DNA from: Ruegeria intermedia
Lineage (GTDB): Bacteria > Pseudomonadota > Alphaproteobacteria > Rhodobacterales > Rhodobacteraceae
Length of the DNA stretch: 64,000 nt
Assembly (NCBI RefSeq): GCF_900129345.1
Contig: NZ_FQVK01000012.1
Location: forward strand, 1 to 64,000
Direction of reading: 5' to 3'
The position numbers and the translations under genes are program-made. Below, piece after piece: positions 53,192 through 61,753 of the stretch; the stretch's first letter is position 1; the number at the start of each line of letters is the position of its first letter. Below the pieces are notes generated by a model. The model saw only the letters and a list, made by a program, of their open reading frames with translations, made no database searches and was not told the DNA's origin.

Positions 53192-54514
53192 ATGCAGACC
53201 ACATTCACCGAAGACCAGTTGAAAGACCCCGGCACCCGCCGCGCAAACGAGATTTTGCGCAACTGCGTGCATTGCGGGTTCTGCACCGCCACCTGCCCGA
53301 CCTATCAGGTGCTGGGCGACGAATTGGACAGCCCCCGCGGGCGTATCTACCTGATCAAGGACATGCTGGAAAACGAGCGTGTGCCGGATGAAAAGACCGT
53401 CAAGCATATCGACCGCTGCCTGTCCTGCCTGGCCTGCATGACGACCTGCCCGTCGGGCGTGCATTACATGCATCTGGTCGATCACGCCCGCGAATATATC
53501 GAAAACCGCTACAAGCGCCCCTTCTCGGACCGGGCGCTGCGATGGATTCTGGCACGGATCCTGCCCTATCCGATGCGGTTCCGCTGGGCGCTGATCGGGG
53601 CCAGGCTGGGGCGGCCGTTCCGCTTTCTGATGCCCGACGCGCGCCTGCGGGCGATGCTGGACATGGCACCGAAACACATCCCGCCGGTCAGCCGCAATGA
53701 CGACCCGCAAAGCTTTGCGCCCAAGGGGCAGGCGATCAAACGCGTGGCGCTGATGACAGGCTGTGCGCAAAAGGCGCTGAACACCGACATCAACGATGCC
53801 ACGATCCGCCTGCTGACTCGGCTGGGCTGCGAGGTCGTTGTGGCCGAGGGCGCCGGCTGCTGCGGGGCGTTGACACATCACATGGGCAAGACCCGCGAAA
53901 GCCATGCCACCGCCGCCGCCAATATCCGCGCCTGGACGCGCGAGATGGACGGCAAGGGGCTGGATGCGATCGTCATCAATACCTCGGGCTGCGGCACCAC
54001 CGTCAAGGATTATGGGCACATGTTCCGCGACGATCCGCTGGCCGAGGACGCGGCGCGGGTGTCGGGCATTGCCATGGATGTCAGCGAGATCCTGATGCAA
54101 CTGGACTTGCCGCAGGGCGACGACAAGGGGCTTACGGTGGCCTATCACGCGGCCTGCTCGCTGCAACACGGGCAGCAGATCAAGACCTATCCCAAGGACC
54201 TGCTGAAAAAGGCGGGGTTCACCGTGGTCGAACCCGCCGACAGCCACCTGTGCTGCGGCAGCGCCGGCACCTACAACCTGATGCAGCCCGAGATTTCGGC
54301 CAAACTGAAACAGCGCAAGGTGCGCACGCTCGAGGCCAGGAACCCCGATCTGATAGCGGCCGGGAACATCGGCTGCATGATGCAGATCGGGTCGGGCACC
54401 CGACTGCCCATCGTGCATACGGTCGAGCTGTTGGATTGGGCCACGGGCGGGCCTCGGCCCCCTGCGCTGGATCGGGTCGGACAGTCTGGGGATGCGGTTC
54501 CGATCCTGCGGTGA
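53192..54514 (+). CDS. glcF: glycolate oxidase iron-sulfur subunit GlcF
   Basis: A 440-residue subunit with two [4Fe-4S] ferredoxin motifs, CVHCGFCTATCPTY and CLSCLACMTTCPSG. Two CCG domains follow, with GAGCCGALTHHMG, NTSGCGTTVKDYGHM, HAACSLQHGQQIK and HLCCGSAGTYNLMQPEIS. It passes electrons from GlcDE to the quinone pool or membrane. Last gene of the glcDEF operon. Confidence 0.93.
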   Translation: MQTTFTEDQLKDPGTRRANEILRNCVHCGFCTATCPTYQVLGDELDSPRGRIYLIKDMLENERVPDEKTVKHIDRCLSCLACMTTCPSGVHYMHLVDHAREYIENRYKRPFSDRALRWILARILPYPMRFRWALIGARLGRPFRFLMPDARLRAMLDMAPKHIPPVSRNDDPQSFAPKGQAIKRVALMTGCAQKALNTDINDATIRLLTRLGCEVVVAEGAGCCGALTHHMGKTRESHATAAANIRAWTREMDGKGLDAIVINTSGCGTTVKDYGHMFRDDPLAEDAARVSGIAMDVSEILMQLDLPQGDDKGLTVAYHAACSLQHGQQIKTYPKDLLKKAGFTVVEPADSHLCCGSAGTYNLMQPEISAKLKQRKVRTLEARNPDLIAAGNIGCMMQIGSGTRLPIVHTVELLDWATGGPRPPALDRVGQSGDAVPILR

Positions 54515-54634
54515 TCGGGCCTGATGCGCCGACGCATCAGTCGGCGCCGGAATCCCGGCGGCCCGCGCGTGCCCTATTTTTGCCAAACGCGGCGCGTACC
54601 ACCATGGCCCGAAACCAAACAGCCGGAGAACCGC

Positions 54635-55426
54635 GTGCGCAGATGGATAAGGGCGATTGCGCTGTGTGTCTTGCCGATGGCGGCGATGGCGCAGGATACC
54701 GGGCTGCAAAGCCTCGAGACCTCGGAGTCGGGGCGCGACTGGATGGCGGTCGGGCGGCTGGACATCGACGGCACCGGGTTCTGCACCGGTGCGCTGATCT
54801 CTCCGACTCTTGTTCTGACCGCGGCGCATTGCCTGTTCGACAAGGCCACGCGCCAGCGGATCGACCCGTCGCGTATCGAGTTCCTGGCCGGTTGGCGGCG
54901 GGGGCGGGCCTCGGCCTATCGTGCGGCGCGGCAGGCGGTGATCCACCCCGACTATGACTATGACGGCAGGGCCACCGTCACCCGAGTACGCCACGACATC
55001 GCGCTGATCGAACTGTGGCAGCCCATCCGCAACACCGCCGTCATTCCGTTCGAGACCGGTTACCGCCCGTCGCGCGGCGAGGATGTCGGTGTCGTGTCTT
55101 ATGCGCATGACCGGGCCGAGGCCCCCTCGCTGCAGGAGGTCTGTTCGGTCATGGCGCGGCAATCCGGGGTTCTGGTGATGTCCTGCGACGTGGATTTCGG
55201 CGCCTCGGGGGCGCCGATCTTTTCCTTCTCGGGCGATCACCCGCGTATCGTGTCGGTCGTTTCGGCCAAGGCCGAGCTGCAGGGGCAACGCGTGGCGCTT
55301 GGCACGGCCTTGGAAGAATCGCTCGAGGTATTGCAGGCCGAACTGTCCGCAGGGCGGGGCTTTGGCCTGTCAGGCAGCGCGTCGGGTGCGGGCAAGAACC
55401 TGGGCGCAAGGTTCGTGCGGCCATGA
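54635..55426 (+). CDS. secreted trypsin-like serine protease (S1), copy 1
   Basis: A 263-residue chymotrypsin-fold protease with an N-terminal signal (VRRWIRAIALCVLPMAAMAQ). Catalytic His65 is in LTAAHC, Asp121 in RHDIALIEL and Ser191 in FGASGAPIF. The last motif has Ala in place of Asp before the catalytic Ser, unlike the common GDSGGP. GTG 54635 is chosen as start because the preceding frame is non-conserved and GGAGAA lies before it. The C-terminus ends GARFVRP, as in the next gene. Substrate unknown. Confidence 0.75.
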   Translation: MRRWIRAIALCVLPMAAMAQDTGLQSLETSESGRDWMAVGRLDIDGTGFCTGALISPTLVLTAAHCLFDKATRQRIDPSRIEFLAGWRRGRASAYRAARQAVIHPDYDYDGRATVTRVRHDIALIELWQPIRNTAVIPFETGYRPSRGEDVGVVSYAHDRAEAPSLQEVCSVMARQSGVLVMSCDVDFGASGAPIFSFSGDHPRIVSVVSAKAELQGQRVALGTALEESLEVLQAELSAGRGFGLSGSASGAGKNLGARFVRP

Positions 55427-56241
55427 TCGGGGCGATGTTCAGGGCAGTGCTTTGCCTGTGCGTCCTGGCAGGCGCCGCGCTGGCCCAGGACAGCGGCAAA
55501 CGCCGCCTGACCGACCGCGACGACCTGTACGGCTGGGAGGCGATCGGGCGCCTGGATATCGGAACCCGGTCGTTCTGCACCGGAACGTTGATTGCGCAGG
55601 ATCTGGTGCTGACCGCGGCCCATTGCGCGATGGACCGAACCACAGGGCAGCCCTATGCGCCGGGCGAGGTCAAGTTTCGCGCGGGGCTCAGCAATGGTCA
55701 CGCGCTGGCCGACCGCAAGGTGGTGCAGATCGCCGCGCATCCCGATTACGACCCCGGGGCCGGCCTGTCACCGGAAAGCGTACGCGCCGACGTGGCCCTG
55801 ATGCGGCTGGAAGAGCCCATCCCCTATGGCATCGCCAACCCCTTTGCCCTGCACAGCGGCCGGGTGGCCGGAAACGAGATCAGCATCGCGTCCTATGGCC
55901 GAGGCCGGTCCGAGGCTATCACGCGCGAGCGGTCCTGCCGGATTCTCGAGCGGCGGCAGGGCCTGATCACCTTCAACTGCGACATCACCTTCGGGTCGTC
56001 CGGGTCGGCCATCCTAGCCCGCAACGGTCCGCGCTGGCAGATCCTGTCGGTCGTTTCGGCGGTGGGCAATGACGGTCGGGGCAAGATCGGCTTTGGCATG
56101 GAATTGTCGGGGATCGTGTCGGAGCTGAAGGCGATCATGCGGCGCGACGCGCCGCGGCCCAAGGCCGCGATCAAGCGGCTGCAGGTCGGGTCGGGAAAAT
56201 CCGGCTCGGGCGCGAAATTCATCCGCCCGGGCGGGTCTTGA
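55423..56241 (+). CDS. secreted trypsin-like serine protease (S1), copy 2
   Basis: A 272-residue paralogue of the previous gene. The signal peptide is MIGAMFRAVLCLCVLAGAAL, ending AQD. Catalytic His67 is in LTAAHC, Asp123 in RADVALMRL and Ser193 in FGSSGSAIL. It overlaps copy 1 by four bases (ATGA). Both have short Cys-pairs and a C-terminal tail ending GA(R/K)F(V/I)RP. The two probably arose by tandem duplication and work in the periplasm or outside the cell. Confidence 0.78.
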   Translation: MIGAMFRAVLCLCVLAGAALAQDSGKRRLTDRDDLYGWEAIGRLDIGTRSFCTGTLIAQDLVLTAAHCAMDRTTGQPYAPGEVKFRAGLSNGHALADRKVVQIAAHPDYDPGAGLSPESVRADVALMRLEEPIPYGIANPFALHSGRVAGNEISIASYGRGRSEAITRERSCRILERRQGLITFNCDITFGSSGSAILARNGPRWQILSVVSAVGNDGRGKIGFGMELSGIVSELKAIMRRDAPRPKAAIKRLQVGSGKSGSGAKFIRPGGS

Positions 56242-56363
56242 ACCGCGCCGAAACGCTTCCCATCTCATGTCTGACGGGCCGCCGCACCGGGGCCCGTTGA
56301 ACATCACCGCCCGTCCGAACGGAGGGCCAAATCGTAGATCGCTCTGACATGAGGATGACGACA

Positions 56364-56831
56364 ATGCGCAGTTTTGATTTTGCACCGTTGCATCGTGCAA
56401 CCATCGGCTTTGACCAGATTGCCGATATCATGGACCGGGTTCTGACCAGCGAAGTGTCACAACCCAGCTATCCCCCCTACAACATCGAAAAGACCGATGC
56501 CGACACCTATCGCATCTCGCTGGCCGTCGCCGGTTTTGCCGAAGATGACCTGTCGGTCGAAGTGAAGGAAAACGCACTGGTCGTGGCCGGCAAGAAGGCC
56601 GCCGACGACAAGGAACGCACTTATCTGCACCGCGGCATCGCCACCCGCGCCTTCGAGCGCCGCTTTGCGCTGGCGGATCATGTTCGCGTGACCGGCGCCA
56701 GCCTGGAAAACGGCATGCTGCACATCGACCTGAAACGCGAGGTGCCCGAGGCGCTGAAGCCGCGCCGGATCGCGATCACCTCGGCCAAGGCCATCCAAAA
56801 GGACGTGGTCGACGCCAAGCCCGTGAACTGA
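56364..56831 (+). CDS. small heat shock protein Hsp20 (IbpA-like)
   Basis: A 155-residue alpha-crystallin-domain chaperone. MRSFDFAPLHRATIGFDQIA is the IbpA-type N-terminus, YNIEKTDADTYRISLAVAGF and EVKENALVVAGKKA start the crystallin domain, and GIATRAFERRFALADHVRVT with GMLHIDLKREVPE completes it. Start 56364 is preferred over ATG 56349 or 56355 because GAGGA precedes it and the family begins MRSFDF. It is followed by a good terminator. Heat-shock control is likely but no sigma-32 promoter was identified. Confidence 0.9.
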   Translation: MRSFDFAPLHRATIGFDQIADIMDRVLTSEVSQPSYPPYNIEKTDADTYRISLAVAGFAEDDLSVEVKENALVVAGKKAADDKERTYLHRGIATRAFERRFALADHVRVTGASLENGMLHIDLKREVPEALKPRRIAITSAKAIQKDVVDAKPVN

Positions 56832-56881
56832 GGCGGCAACCGACCGATCCGATAATCGCTTCCTCCCTCGATTATCGCCAG

Positions 56882-56910
56882 CCCCGCGTTCCTTCGGAGC
56901 GCGGGGTTTT
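56882..56910 (+). terminator. Rho-independent terminator after hsp20
   Basis: CCCCGCG (56882-56888) pairs with CGCGGGG (56900-56906), extended by TCC/GGA inside, then TTTT. It lies about 50 bp after the hsp20 stop. Confidence 0.75.
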
Positions 56911-56967
56911 CGGTTGCCGGAAGAAAAAGGGCGTCGCCGGGCGCCCTTCGTGTCCTGGCCGGTCCGG

Positions 56968-58443
56968 TCAGACCGCCATGCAGATGTATTTCATCTCGAG
57001 ATATTCGTCGATGCCGTGATGGCTGCCTTCACGGCCCAGACCGGATTGCTTGACGCCGCCGAACGGCCCCAGTTCCGTGCTGATGATACCGGTGTTGATG
57101 CCGACGATGCCGTATTCCAGCGCCTCGGCCACCTTGTACACGCGGCTCAGATCCTTGGCGTAGAAATACGAGGCAAGGCCGAAGATCGTGTCATTGGCCA
57201 TGGCGATCACCTCGTCCTCGTCCTCGAACTTGAACAGGGGTGCCAGCGGGCCAAAGGTCTCTTCCTGAGCGACCTTCATGTTTTGGGTCACGTCGGTGAT
57301 GATCGTGGGCTGGAAGAAGGTGCCGCCCAAATCGTGCGGCAGGCCACCGGTCAGGATCGTGCCGCCATTGGCCTTGGCGTCGGCGATGTGCTCCTGCACC
57401 TTGGCCACCGCCTCGTCGCTGATCAGCGGGCCGGTCGTTGTGCCATCGGACAGGCCGTCGCCGATTTTCAGCGCCTCGACCGCGGCCTTGAGCTTGGCGG
57501 CAAAGGCGTCATAGACGCCGGCCTGCACATAGATGCGGTTGGCGCAGACGCAGGTCTGGCCGTTGTTGCGGAACTTGCACAGCATCGCGCCTTCGACGGC
57601 GGCATCCAGATCGGCGTCGTCGAACACGATGAACGGCGCGTTGCCGCCCAACTCCATCGAGCATTTCATGACCTGGTCGGCGGCCTGACGCAGCAGGATC
57701 CGGCCCACTTCGGTCGAGCCGGTAAAGGTCAGCTTGCGCACGCCGGGGTTCTCGCAGAATTCCTTGCCGATCTCGCTGGCCTGTGACGAGGGCACCACGT
57801 TGAACACCCCCGCGGGAATGCCGGCCTGTTCGGCCAGCAGCGCCAGAACCAGCGCCGACAGAGGCGTTTCGGTGGCCGGGCGCGCGACAAAGGCACAGCC
57901 GGCGGCCAGTGCCGGGCCTGCCTTGCGCGTGATCATCGCGTTGGGAAAGTTCCATGGCGTGATCGAGGCCGCCACCCCGATCGGCTGTTTCAGCACCATG
58001 ATCCGCTTGTCGCGCTGATGGCCGGGGATGGTCTCGCCGTAGACCCGCTTGGCCTCTTCGCCGAAGAATTCGATGAAGGAGGCGCCATAGGCGATTTCGC
58101 CCACCGCCTCGGCCAGGGGTTTGCCCTGTTCGGCGGTCAGGATCTTGCCCAGATCCTCGGCGTTTTCCATCATCAGGTCGTACCACCGGCGCAGGATCGC
58201 GGCGCGCTCCTTGCCGGTCAGCTTGGCCCATTCCTTCTGCGCCGCCTCGGCCTGCGCGATGGCACCGGCCACCTGCGCGCGGCTGACATCCGCGACCTCG
58301 GCGATCACGTCGCCGCGGGCCGGGTTGGTGACGGCCAAGGTGCCGTTGTCCCCATCGACCCATTGCCCGCCGATATAGGCCTTGGTGACCAGAAGGTCGG
58401 GGTTCTTCAACAGCGATTTCAGGTCGGTCGTGGTATCCAGCAT
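56968..58443 (-). CDS. gabD: succinate-semialdehyde dehydrogenase GabD
   Basis: A 491-residue NAD(P)-dependent aldehyde dehydrogenase. ITPWNFPNAMITRKAGPALA forms the cofactor site, VRKLTFTGSTEVGRILL follows, MELGGNAPFIVFDDAD holds the general-base Glu and NNGQTCVCANRIYVQAG the catalytic Cys pair typical of GabD. SPIASYLE-like end FGGVKQSGLGREGSHHGIDE matches. It converts succinate semialdehyde to succinate. MLDTTTDLKSLLKNPDLL is the start. The frame is open to 58515 but not conserved. No gabT is adjacent. Confidence 0.9.
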   Translation of the reverse strand: MLDTTTDLKSLLKNPDLLVTKAYIGGQWVDGDNGTLAVTNPARGDVIAEVADVSRAQVAGAIAQAEAAQKEWAKLTGKERAAILRRWYDLMMENAEDLGKILTAEQGKPLAEAVGEIAYGASFIEFFGEEAKRVYGETIPGHQRDKRIMVLKQPIGVAASITPWNFPNAMITRKAGPALAAGCAFVARPATETPLSALVLALLAEQAGIPAGVFNVVPSSQASEIGKEFCENPGVRKLTFTGSTEVGRILLRQAADQVMKCSMELGGNAPFIVFDDADLDAAVEGAMLCKFRNNGQTCVCANRIYVQAGVYDAFAAKLKAAVEALKIGDGLSDGTTTGPLISDEAVAKVQEHIADAKANGGTILTGGLPHDLGGTFFQPTIITDVTQNMKVAQEETFGPLAPLFKFEDEDEVIAMANDTIFGLASYFYAKDLSRVYKVAEALEYGIVGINTGIISTELGPFGGVKQSGLGREGSHHGIDEYLEMKYICMAV

Positions 58444-58682
58444 GAGGCGGCCTCCGGCGCAGGGATAGGATTTGCGCACAACCAAACAGGTGGTGCCCGT
58501 CATGTCTAGGGCCACCGGGACGAGTCGATCAATCCAGATTTGATCAAAAATTCGAATTCCGTGCGGCGTGGCGAACCGCGAAATGCGGTGGACAATGCCG
58601 GATCGGGTGCTGCACAGTTCGTCATGGAACCATTTGGGCGGCGGCCCGGTGCCGGCACGGGTTGGGGGCTGGAAAGTGTGAA

Positions 58683-58949
58683 ATGATCGGAGCTTTGCGC
58701 CTGTTTGTCGGTCTGTTCGTGGTACAGTCGATTGCCTATGCGGTGCTGTCGCTGTATGCGCGGCGGGCCCGTCGGCGCAAGCTTGAGGAAAGGTGGGACG
58801 AAAAGGGAAAGACGGGCAGCAAGGACGCTTTCGTCGAGCGTGGACTGAGGGCCTATGACAGGTCTTTCCGCCGCAAACTGATCCTCGGCGTCTATATTGT
58901 ACCCTGGGCCGCCATCGCGGCCGTCATCTATGTCGTGAACTACTTGTGA
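58683..58949 (+). CDS. small two-helix membrane protein
   Basis: An 88-residue protein with hydrophobic segments IGALRLFVGLFVVQSIAYAV and ILGVYIVPWAAIAAVIYVVN, and a basic, Arg-rich middle. No family recognised. It starts ATG 58683 and lies 10 bases before the DUF1523 gene, which it probably accompanies in expression. Confidence 0.6.
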   Translation: MIGALRLFVGLFVVQSIAYAVLSLYARRARRRKLEERWDEKGKTGSKDAFVERGLRAYDRSFRRKLILGVYIVPWAAIAAVIYVVNYL

Positions 58950-58959
58950 GGTCTTGGGA

Positions 58960-59604
58960 ATGGTCTATGCCAAATGGGCAATCATCGTGGTTTTTTGGGC
59001 CACTGTCGGCGCCATTCTTCACTATGCCCTGCCGCAGCACGACATCGTGCGCATCGTGAACACCTATGAAGAGCGGCAGGATCTGAACGATTGGACGCGC
59101 ATGTTCTGGTCCGAGCCGGAGGATCAATCCACCAACCTCTCCAGCAGGGATGTCCAGTTCATTCAGGCCGTAAGGGCGAACGGCAAGCCGATCGTCTACC
59201 GCAACGAGGATACAGGATGGGGGTGGCCGCCCTATTTCAAGTTCGATACCGCGAACCTGTATACCGAAGCCAATGATGCGATCTCGTCAAAAGACGATCC
59301 CGAATGGGTCGTCGTGACCCACTACGGATGGCGGAACGAGTTTCTTTCGATCTTTCCGAATGCCATCTCGATCAAACATGTCGAAGGCCCCGACGTGCGG
59401 ATCATCCCCTGGTTCAACATTGTGTTCCTGACCGTCTTCTTCGGCCTCGTTTGGGCAATCTGGGTCCGCTGGCGGCGGTTCCGCGAAGCGCGGATAGATC
59501 CGCTGCTGGAGCAAGCCGAGGATGGGCTTTATGCCGTTGGCGACGCGATCGAGGAACGGCGTTCCGGCCTGCGTCGCTGGTGGGAGGGACGGAAATCGAA
59601 ATAG
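58960..59604 (+). CDS. DUF1523 family membrane protein
   Basis: A 214-residue protein: N-terminal helix WAIIVVFWATVGAILHYALP, a conserved periplasmic region (DIVRIVNTYEERQDLNDWTR, then NEDTGWGWPPYFKFDTANLY and VVTHYGWRNEFLSIFPNA), and a second helix WFNIVFLTVFFGLVWAIWVR with a basic tail. This pattern is DUF1523, common in Rhodobacteraceae and of unknown function. ATG 58960 follows TTGGGA. It pairs with the small membrane protein upstream. Confidence 0.8.
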   Translation: MVYAKWAIIVVFWATVGAILHYALPQHDIVRIVNTYEERQDLNDWTRMFWSEPEDQSTNLSSRDVQFIQAVRANGKPIVYRNEDTGWGWPPYFKFDTANLYTEANDAISSKDDPEWVVVTHYGWRNEFLSIFPNAISIKHVEGPDVRIIPWFNIVFLTVFFGLVWAIWVRWRRFREARIDPLLEQAEDGLYAVGDAIEERRSGLRRWWEGRKSK

Positions 59605-59652
59605 GGTTCGATCAGTCCAGCGGCGTCAGCGCGGCAGGAAAACCGGCAGAGT

Positions 59653-60747
59653 TCATCTGACCACGAATTCGGCATGGAGCGCGCCTGCGGCCTTGATCGT
59701 TTTCAAAATGTCGATCATGTCACGCGGTGAAACGCCCAGCGCATTCAGCCCCGCGACCACTTCGGACAAGGTGGTCGCCTCGGGGATTTCGGCCAAGCCA
59801 GTGCCTTCCTCTTCCTCAAGCCCGGCAACGGTGCGCGGAACCACGACCGTCTGACCTTCGGCGAACGGATTGGGTTGAACGGCAATCGGAGCCTCCTCGA
59901 CCCGCAAGGTCAGGTTGCCCTGCGAGACGGCAACACGCGAAATGCGCACATCCTGCCCCATGACGATGGTTCCCGATCGCTGGTCCACGACGACCCGGGC
60001 CTTGGACTCGGGCTCGATCAGGATGTTTTCGATGCGACCGATCGCATGGGCGGTCGATGCCGCGCGCGTTTCGGCGATGCTCAGCTCGACGGTGCCGGAA
60101 TCGCGCATGATCGCGACCGGGCGGTTGAACTCGCGGTTGATCGCCGCTTCGATGCGGCCGGCGGTCGTGAAGTCCGGCTCGCGAAGGGCAAGGCGCAGTT
60201 GCGTCAGGCCCGAAAGCTGGAAGTCGATTTCGCGTTCGACACGGGCGCCCGAAGGGATCACGCCCGATGTCGGCACTCCCCGGGTGACGGATGCGGCCTC
60301 GCCTTCGGCCACGGCTCCACCGGCCAGCACCGTCCCCTGGGCCACCGCATAGATCTGTCCGTCGGCGGCGTTCAGCGGAGTCATCACAAGTGTCCCGCCC
60401 AAAAGGCTTTTGGAATCGCCAATGGCCGACACCGTGACGTCAATCTGGCTGCCGACCCGCGAAAACGGCGGCAATGTCGCGGTCACCAGAACCGCGGCGA
60501 CGTTCTTTGGCCGAAAATCCTCGCCATTCACGTTGACGCCCAACCGTTCGAGAATGTTCGACATGATCTCTTCAGTGAACGGGGAATTGCGCAGCCCGTC
60601 ACCGGTACCGTTCAGCCCGACGACCAGGCCGTATCCGACCAGATCGTTGCCGCGCACCCCGTCGAAATCGACCAGGTCCTTGAGGCGCACGGCACCCGAG
60701 AATGCAACGGTCGGAAGCAGCATCAAAACAAAAGCCAGGAGTTTCAT
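59653..60747 (-). CDS. flgI: flagellar P-ring protein FlgI
   Basis: A 364-residue periplasmic protein of the flagellar basal-body P ring. Signal peptide MKLLAFVLMLLPTVAFSGAV. Motifs include RLKDLVDFDGVRGNDLVGYG, LVVGLNGTGDGLRNSPFTEE and SRVGSQIDVTVSAIGDSKSL. Length is normal. Its start overlaps the flgL stop, so it is the last gene of a flgE-flgK-flgL-flgI run. Confidence 0.95.
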   Translation of the reverse strand: MKLLAFVLMLLPTVAFSGAVRLKDLVDFDGVRGNDLVGYGLVVGLNGTGDGLRNSPFTEEIMSNILERLGVNVNGEDFRPKNVAAVLVTATLPPFSRVGSQIDVTVSAIGDSKSLLGGTLVMTPLNAADGQIYAVAQGTVLAGGAVAEGEAASVTRGVPTSGVIPSGARVEREIDFQLSGLTQLRLALREPDFTTAGRIEAAINREFNRPVAIMRDSGTVELSIAETRAASTAHAIGRIENILIEPESKARVVVDQRSGTIVMGQDVRISRVAVSQGNLTLRVEEAPIAVQPNPFAEGQTVVVPRTVAGLEEEEGTGLAEIPEATTLSEVVAGLNALGVSPRDMIDILKTIKAAGALHAEFVVR

Positions 60748-61751
60748 CTCAGGAAGTTCACCAGTGAAAGGTTCGAATTGCGGACGGTGACCGAATAGAG
60801 GCTTTCAAGCTGGAACTGGACGGTCTGCAACTTGGCGGCAGTTTCGTACGGGTCCGCCGCCACGATTTCGTTTCTGGCGTACTCGAAACTGGTCTTGGCG
60901 GCCGAGTTGCGCGTCGCGGCCTGTTCGATCCGGGCCTCGACCGCGCCGACCTGGGCACGCATCGTCGTCGTATCATCCTTTGCATTGGCCAGATCGACCC
61001 CGAGTTCAGTGAACAAAGCGGTCTGCAGGGTCGGCGACCAGCCCAGGCTGGGATCCGACGCCAACGCGGCCACCGCAACATCGCGCAAGGCATCGCGCAT
61101 GGCTGGATCATTTGCCGTAAACGGAAGCTCGACCCGCTCGGTTTCCGAGACCTGCATCGGCGCCAGCGTCGTATTCGACCCACGGTACATGACCGCTTCG
61201 AATCCGGCCGGATCGTTGAACCAGGTCTCGGCGGCCTGACGAATGTCGGTCACAGTTGTCAACCCGGCCAGTTGCGTGCGCAGCGCGCTCAGTAGGGTAT
61301 CGGCAGACTCCAGCGGCGCCGCGTCCGTGGCGGTGCCGGCGAACAGGCTGCGCCCCCCGGCCCGCGTGTTGAGCGCCGAGATCATGCTGTCCAGTTCGTT
61401 GCGTGCCTGATCTGCGGCCTGGGCATGCGTCACGGCCTGGTTCGACGTGCCGAACGCCAGAAGAGACCCGGATATTTCGCCCAGCGAGTCGCTGAATGTC
61501 GATAGGCTCTGTTGCATTGCGTCCGAGAACAGGCGGGCCTCGGAGGTGGCGATCGAGAAAGCATCCAGCTGCGCGATTTTCCGGTCCAGATCCAGAAGGT
61601 GAGAATAGTCTCCGCCGACCCGGCCGGAAACTTCTGCCACCTGGCCGGTAGACATCTCGTAGGACAGCGTTTCGATCTGTGACTTGATCTCGGTGCTGCG
61701 GGTCCGAAGGGTCAGGCCGCGCGCCAGATCGCCGATGGCATTCAGTGTCAT
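60744..61751 (-). CDS. flgL: flagellar hook-associated protein FlgL (HAP3)
   Basis: A 335-residue flagellin-like junction protein. The helical ends are MTLNAIGDLARGLTLRTRST and, at the C-terminus, YETAAKLQTVQFQLESLYSV, with QTALFTELG in the middle. ATG 61751 is preceded by TGAGGATGTGAAC; a GTG six bases earlier would overlap flgK. It joins hook-associated FlgK to the filament. FlgK lies directly upstream. Confidence 0.88.
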   Translation of the reverse strand: MTLNAIGDLARGLTLRTRSTEIKSQIETLSYEMSTGQVAEVSGRVGGDYSHLLDLDRKIAQLDAFSIATSEARLFSDAMQQSLSTFSDSLGEISGSLLAFGTSNQAVTHAQAADQARNELDSMISALNTRAGGRSLFAGTATDAAPLESADTLLSALRTQLAGLTTVTDIRQAAETWFNDPAGFEAVMYRGSNTTLAPMQVSETERVELPFTANDPAMRDALRDVAVAALASDPSLGWSPTLQTALFTELGVDLANAKDDTTTMRAQVGAVEARIEQAATRNSAAKTSFEYARNEIVAADPYETAAKLQTVQFQLESLYSVTVRNSNLSLVNFLR

Positions 61752-61753
61752 GT

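Noticed and set aside
53165-55288. 707-codon minus frame opposite glcF and the protease
   Set aside because: Shadow of high-GC coding DNA; contains no recognisable domain.
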